DNA of 64,000 bases from Deinococcus detaillensis (lineage in GTDB: Bacteria > Deinococcota > Deinococci > Deinococcales > Deinococcaceae), in the NCBI RefSeq assembly GCF_007280555.1, contig NZ_VKDB01000001.1, forward strand, positions 1 to 64,000, given 5' to 3'. The notes beneath the pieces were generated by a model. It was not told the origin of the DNA, did not search any database, and was given only the letters and a program-made list of their open reading frames with translations. Shown here in pieces: positions 60,122-64,000 of the stretch (positions within the stretch are counted from its first letter, which is position 1; each line of letters opens with the position of its first letter). The position numbers and the translations under genes were made by a program.

Positions 60122-60150
60122 AGCTTACAAGTGCTCCACGGGCTTGTCAA
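60122..60150 (-). promoter_or_regulatory. Promoter of tRNA-Leu
   Basis: On the minus strand TTGACA (60145-60150), 17-base spacer, TAAGCT (60122-60127), 16 bases before the tRNA 5' end. Confidence 0.7.
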
Positions 60151-60281
60151 GCGGGCTAAGCGACTTGGCTGATGGTGCGCCGTAAAGGACACTTCACCGT
60201 CTTCTCGTTTGGCTGACAAGCAAGTGGGCCATACTGACCTCCTCCCCACTTCACTCTCACTTGACCAGGAGGCCACTGCCC

Positions 60282-60488
60282 ATGACCGATCCTCCCTCTG
60301 CGCCCGCCACCGAGCCGACCAATATGCCCGCCCCGTTGCCGGAAAGAATGCCCGGAAACGCGGGTGTGCCGGTTTATGATCCGCCAGTCAACCCCGACAC
60401 GCCGGGAATGCCAGAACCCAATCCCAGCCAAAACGACGATTTGCCGGGAATGCCCGGACTACCGGACGGAATGCCTGCCATGATCTGA
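60282..60488 (+). CDS. Proline-rich microprotein
   Basis: 68 aa, about a third proline, without Cys or Trp. The end repeats PGMP units (TPGMPEP, LPGMPGLPDGMP). It has no signal peptide or membrane segment and should be disordered. A perfect AGGAGG (60267-60272) lies nine bases before the ATG and a strong terminator follows at 60521, so the short gene looks real despite its composition. Family and function unknown. Confidence 0.65.
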   Translation: MTDPPSAPATEPTNMPAPLPERMPGNAGVPVYDPPVNPDTPGMPEPNPSQNDDLPGMPGLPDGMPAMI

Positions 60489-60520
60489 AGCAAGTTCAAT
60501 ACAGCGTTTTTGTGCGGCTC

Positions 60521-60552
60521 AGCGCCCTCCACTTGGTGAGGGCGCTTTTTTT
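60521..60552 (+). terminator. Rho-independent terminator after the proline-rich gene
   Basis: 9-bp stem AGCGCCCTC / GAGGGCGCT with an 8-base loop, then eight T. Confidence 0.88.
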
Positions 60553-60651
60553 TGGCTGATCCCAGAGTGTTGATCTCAGAGTGCTCTCACCGCAACATTG
60601 TCAGCGGGCCTCAAGCACCCCGCTCAAAAGGCTGGCATAATGGAGCGAGTT

Positions 60652-61581
60652 ATGCGCTCTATCACTGTTGGCACGAGGGGTTCGGCGTTGGCCCTCGCAC
60701 AAACCCGCTGGGTTGTGGCCCGCCTCAAAGAAGAATGGCCGGAAACCGAATTTCGCATCCAAACCATCCTCACCAAGGGAGACCGCAACCGGGCCAGTCT
60801 GGAAAGCATGGCCGCCCAAGGGGACAAGGGGTTTTGGGTCAAAGAAATTGAAGACGCCCTGCTACAGAGCCGCATTGATATCGCGGTTCACAGCCTCAAG
60901 GATTTGCCCACTGAGCAGCCTGAGGGCCTGGAGATTGCCAGCATTCCGCAGCGCGTAGACGCCCGCGACGCTCTGGTCGGCAAGGAGGGCATGAAAAAGC
61001 TTGCCGAGTTGCCGCAGGGGGCCCGGATCGGAACGAGCAGCGTGCGCCGCAAAGCGTTCCTGAAGGCGTTTCGGCCTGATTTCGAGGTGGTGGAGCTTCG
61101 CGGCAACGTGGATACTCGCCTCGCTGCGCTGGCTGGCCCCGAATACGACGCCATCATCTTGGCGGCGGCGGGCCTGATCCGCAGCGAACTGCGAAACCGC
61201 ATCGACGAGCTGATTGACCCCACCATCCTGTTGCCTGCGCCGGGTCAGGGCGCACTGGCGCTCGAAACCCGCAGCGACGACGATCTGGGCATCGAGGTGG
61301 CCTACGCCATCCACGACCTGAGCACCGACGACCGCACCACCGCCGAGCGCGAGTTTCTGGCTGGACTCGGGGCAGGCTGCATGGCCCCGGTGGGCGCAAT
61401 GGCGACCCTCAAGAGCGGCGTGCTGACCCTGCAAGGCTGGGTGGCCGCGCTCGACGGCAGCAAGGTTATTCAGGGCAGCACCCAGGGTGACCCCGCCGAG
61501 TGCGCCGACTTGGGCGCAGAACTGGCCCAGGACATGCTCAAGCAGGGAGCCAGCGCCCTGATTGACGCCGCCCGGGGATGA
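60652..61581 (+). CDS. hemC: Porphobilinogen deaminase (hydroxymethylbilane synthase)
   Basis: 309 aa, normal length. It joins four porphobilinogens into hydroxymethylbilane in heme synthesis. Visible: [16 protein letters not shown] at the start, the catalytic Asp of HSLKDLPT (Asp84), [12 protein letters not shown], and the dipyrromethane cofactor Cys243 in [12 protein letters not shown]. The start at 60652 has GGAG six bases before it; ATG 60640 is the alternative. A CATAAT at 60637-60642 is a likely -10. Overlaps xseB by 4 bases. Confidence 0.96.
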   Translation: MRSITVGTRGSALALAQTRWVVARLKEEWPETEFRIQTILTKGDRNRASLESMAAQGDKGFWVKEIEDALLQSRIDIAVHSLKDLPTEQPEGLEIASIPQRVDARDALVGKEGMKKLAELPQGARIGTSSVRRKAFLKAFRPDFEVVELRGNVDTRLAALAGPEYDAIILAAAGLIRSELRNRIDELIDPTILLPAPGQGALALETRSDDDLGIEVAYAIHDLSTDDRTTAEREFLAGLGAGCMAPVGAMATLKSGVLTLQGWVAALDGSKVIQGSTQGDPAECADLGAELAQDMLKQGASALIDAARG

Positions 61582-61874
61582 GCGCCAGAAAAGCTCCAGC
61601 GGGCGCGGCCAAGACCCAAAGTTACCGCGCCGCTTATCAGCAGCTCAACAGCATCGCCGCCGAGTTGGAAGCGGGCGAAACTGACCTCGATAAAGTGCTG
61701 CCGCTGCTGACTCAGGCGCAGGCCGCCTACGAAATCTGTAGGGAGCGCATCGACGCACTGAGGGCAGCGCTGGACGAGACTGCGCCGCTGGGTACCGAGT
61801 TGGAACAAGACGCAGCCGACTCGACCGAAGCTGTGAAAGACGACTCCGACGATGACGACGATTTGTATTTCTGA
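61578..61874 (+). CDS. xseB: Exodeoxyribonuclease VII small subunit
   Basis: 98 aa. Coiled-coil core [51 protein letters not shown] (about 15-65), as in XseB, with an Asp/Glu-rich tail ([11 protein letters not shown]). It regulates the large nuclease subunit XseA, which is not in this window. ATGA overlap with hemC implies translational coupling. Confidence 0.9.
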   Translation: MSARKAPAGAAKTQSYRAAYQQLNSIAAELEAGETDLDKVLPLLTQAQAAYEICRERIDALRAALDETAPLGTELEQDAADSTEAVKDDSDDDDDLYF

Positions 61875-61879
61875 GCAAC

Positions 61880-61908
61880 TTGAGTGCCGCCCCCAGGCGT
61901 GATACAAT
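61880..61908 (+). promoter_or_regulatory. Promoter and leader of rplU-rpmA-obg
   Basis: TTGAGT (61880-61885), 17-base spacer, TACAAT (61903-61908). The roughly 105-base leader to the rplU ATG is longer than elsewhere here and carries GCCCTGC / GGCGGGTGC-type pairings; L21 operons elsewhere are controlled by an RNA leader, so this one may be too. Confidence 0.65.
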
Positions 61909-62020
61909 TCTGCGCTGATGCCCTGCTTTTTTGGCGGGTGCTTTCTCCGAAGCCTTCTTCACCTCTTGCCACTCGGCAAAGCGTGACTGAACAGGCCGGA
62001 GTCACAAGGGAGCCAACACG

Positions 62021-62323
62021 ATGTTTGCAATTATCCAGACCGGCGGTAAGCAGTACCGCGTAGAGGAAGGCGACGTAATCCGCGTCGAGAAACTGAGCGG
62101 CGCAATGGGCGACAAGCTCGACCTCAAGGCCATGATGATCGGTGGCGAGCAAGTCCTGTTCGGCGAAGACGCTGCCAAGTTCACCGTTATGGCCGAAGTT
62201 GTCGATCACGGCAAGCTCAAGAAAATCTATATCCGCAAGTACAAGAGTGGCGTGCAGTACCGCCGCCGTACCGGCCACCGCCAGCAGTTCACGGCCATCA
62301 AGATCACCGGCATTCAGGGCTGA
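62021..62323 (+). CDS. rplU: 50S ribosomal protein L21
   Basis: 100 aa. MFAIIQTGGKQYRVEEGDVI at the start and KYKSGVQYRRRTGHRQQFT near the end are diagnostic. Binds 23S rRNA domain V region. First of the universal rplU-rpmA-obg order; GGGAG precedes the ATG. Confidence 0.98.
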   Translation: MFAIIQTGGKQYRVEEGDVIRVEKLSGAMGDKLDLKAMMIGGEQVLFGEDAAKFTVMAEVVDHGKLKKIYIRKYKSGVQYRRRTGHRQQFTAIKITGIQG

Positions 62324-62415
62324 GGCTCTAAAGCCGCGAACATCGGATGAAGTGAGGGTCTTCCTCACCCATGCACCAGAACCCCCCATCAATTGACTTT
62401 AGAGAGGACACCAAC

Positions 62416-62691
<276 letters not shown>

Positions 62692-62730
62692 AATCAAGTT
62701 ACATTCAGGCGGCTTGAAGAGGTTGAGAAC

Positions 62731-62757
62731 GCCGGGCCACGCGCTCGGCTTTTTTTG
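62731..62757 (+). terminator. Terminator between rpmA and obg
   Basis: 6-bp stem GCCGGG / CTCGGC (one wobble pair) with a 7-base loop and a run of seven to eight T. It suggests obg gets only part of the ribosomal-protein transcription or has its own promoter. Confidence 0.75.
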
Positions 62758-62822
62758 GCCTCAGGCGCTCCGCCTTAGGTATTTTCTAGCGCTTCACCGC
62801 ACCACAGCTTCACGGAGTATTT

Positions 62823-64000
62823 ATGGCCTTCAGAGACATATTAGAAATTGAAGTCATCGGCGGCAACGGCGGCGACGGTTCGATGAGTTTTCACCGCGCC
62901 AAATACATGGAAAAAGGCGGCCCCGACGGCGGACACGGCGGCAAAGGCGGCAGCATCATCTTGCGGGCGGTGGAAGGCGTCGAGAGTTTGGAGCGCCTGC
63001 TGGGCCGCCGCAAATTCAAGGCTGGTACCGGCAACGGCGGCGAGGGACGCCTGCGCAACGGCTCAGACGCCGAAGACATCATCATCGATGTGCCGGTCGG
63101 CACCACTGCCTTCGACGCTGAAACGGGCAAAGCGGTGGCTGATTTGATCACGCCCGGCCAGCTCAAAACAGTCGCCAGAGGCGGCGCGGGCGGGCGCGGT
63201 AACAGCGTCTTCGCTTCCAGTACCCGGCAAGCTCCGCGCTTTTCCGAGATCGGGGTGCGCGGCCAGAAGCGCAAACTCCGCTTGGAGCTGCGCCTGATTG
63301 CCGACGTGGGCCTGGTGGGCTATCCCAACGCGGGCAAGTCCAGTTTGTTGGCGGCCTTGTCGAACGCCAACCCGATGATCGCCGCTTATCCGTTTACCAC
63401 CCTTTCGCCCATTTTGGGCGTCGTCAGCGCCAAAAACGACGAGGAGCGCCTGACGCTGGCCGACATCCCCGGCATCATCGAGGGAGCCAGTGAGGGCAAA
63501 GGGCTGGGCTTGGAGTTCCTGCGCCACATCAGCCGCACCCGCATGTTGGTGTATGTCCTGGACGTGGCGGTCGATCCGGCCCGCGAGTTGCAGGCTCTGC
63601 AAGCCGAACTCCGCAGCTACGATCCGAGCTTGCTCGACAGCATGGCGCTGATTGCACTGAACAAAATCGATACGGTGGAAGAAGACGTGGCGATGATGGC
63701 CGAAGACGAGCTGGCCAAGTTCGGTTTGCCGGTCTTGCAGGTCAGTGCCGCCGAGAAAATGGGCCTCACCGAGCTGCGCCTGGCCCTCTTCGAGCTACTG
63801 CCTTCCCGCGAGCTGTGGGCGCAGACCCACGCGCTGGAAGTCGAGAGCGACTTGATCGTGGTGCCCGCACTGGAGCTCGAACTGCGCGAGGAAGCCGACA
63901 AAGACGGCCAAGTCGAGCGCATCTGGATGGTCAAGGGCGGCGGGTTCGAAGAAAAGATCGAGCGCTTTGCCCGCCACCTCGAAGACGCCGCCGAATACTT
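62823..64000 (+). CDS. obg: Obg GTPase (partial, runs off right edge)
   Basis: First 392 aa. Gly-rich Obg domain ([31 protein letters not shown] and later repeats) in residues 1-158. Then the G domain with G1 [10 protein letters not shown]3 DIPGIIEG and G4 NKID, up to about residue 330. The last segment ([31 protein letters not shown]) begins the Obg C-terminal OCT domain. It acts in late 50S assembly and stress response. GGAG precedes the ATG. No gene beyond it is visible. Confidence 0.97.
   Translation, partial: MAFRDILEIEVIGGNGGDGSMSFHRAKYMEKGGPDGGHGGKGGSIILRAVEGVESLERLLGRRKFKAGTGNGGEGRLRNGSDAEDIIIDVPVGTTAFDAETGKAVADLITPGQLKTVARGGAGGRGNSVFASSTRQAPRFSEIGVRGQKRKLRLELRLIADVGLVGYPNAGKSSLLAALSNANPMIAAYPFTTLSPILGVVSAKNDEERLTLADIPGIIEGASEGKGLGLEFLRHISRTRMLVYVLDVAVDPARELQALQAELRSYDPSLLDSMALIALNKIDTVEEDVAMMAEDELAKFGLPVLQVSAAEKMGLTELRLALFELLPSRELWAQTHALEVESDLIVVPALELELREEADKDGQVERIWMVKGGGFEEKIERFARHLEDAAEY

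Overview
The window looks like a chromosomal segment of a Deinococcus or a close relative. The signs are high GC, a dnaA-oriC-dnaN block, a 23S rRNA gene with its own promoter and no 16S gene beside it, a Thermus-type RuvC active site (Asp-Glu-His-Asp), and many genes whose TANNNT -10 element sits only 5-8 bases before the start codon, as in leaderless mRNAs. I assign the genus from these features and from remembered protein sequences, not from a database search.

Layout. 1-483: 5' end of a 23S rRNA gene (minus strand). 742-6629: a fused molybdopterin synthase (MoaD-MoaE), ruvC, a peptide ABC importer without ATPases, and an A-type Fe-S carrier. 6699-17083: a regulator/MFS pair, a cystine-like amino-acid importer without its ATPase, beta-carbonic anhydrase, an aminotransferase with acetyltransferases, two zinc metallopeptidases and a PAP2 phosphatase. 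17336-24714: a lipoprotein, then dnaA, oriC, dnaN, eno and pyk, followed by a second small cluster of DnaA boxes. 24739-35360: tyrS, a MOSC protein, trmK, nanE, moeA, pfkA, rsmI and small unknowns. 35361-35860: two look-alike promoter-terminator units with almost nothing between promoter and terminator. 35861-41432: a serine hydrolase, a class A penicillin-binding protein, gcvT-gcvH and a TM2 protein. 41553-49114: two CoxG-like proteins, a molybdenum hydroxylase coxS-coxL-coxM (form II signature) and an MMPL exporter. 49115-54238: a lower-GC gene-poor stretch, a strongly driven small unknown gene, a GHL10-type glycosidase and a ChlI/MoxR-like ATPase. 54634-59517: a complete BMP-family nucleoside importer. 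59584-64000: a cupin, tRNA-Leu(CAG), a proline-rich microprotein, hemC-xseB and rplU-rpmA-obg (obg runs off the window).

Functional links. MoaDE, MoeA and possibly the MOSC protein make or handle the molybdenum cofactor that CoxL would need. Eno, pyk and pfkA put three glycolytic steps within 12 kb. The origin is unusually clear: eleven perfect TTATCCACA boxes plus one near-match, a short GC spacer, then five DnaA-trio triplets and an AT-rich stretch. Three more perfect boxes lie 4.3 kb away. DnaA itself appears to start at a rare ATT codon.

No CRISPR array, insertion sequence, prophage or recognisable defence system was seen. The items most worth following are the ATT start of dnaA, the oriC/DnaA-trio and satellite boxes, the paired promoter-terminator units, the structured leader before the nucleoside transporter, and the highly expressed small gene at 49704.
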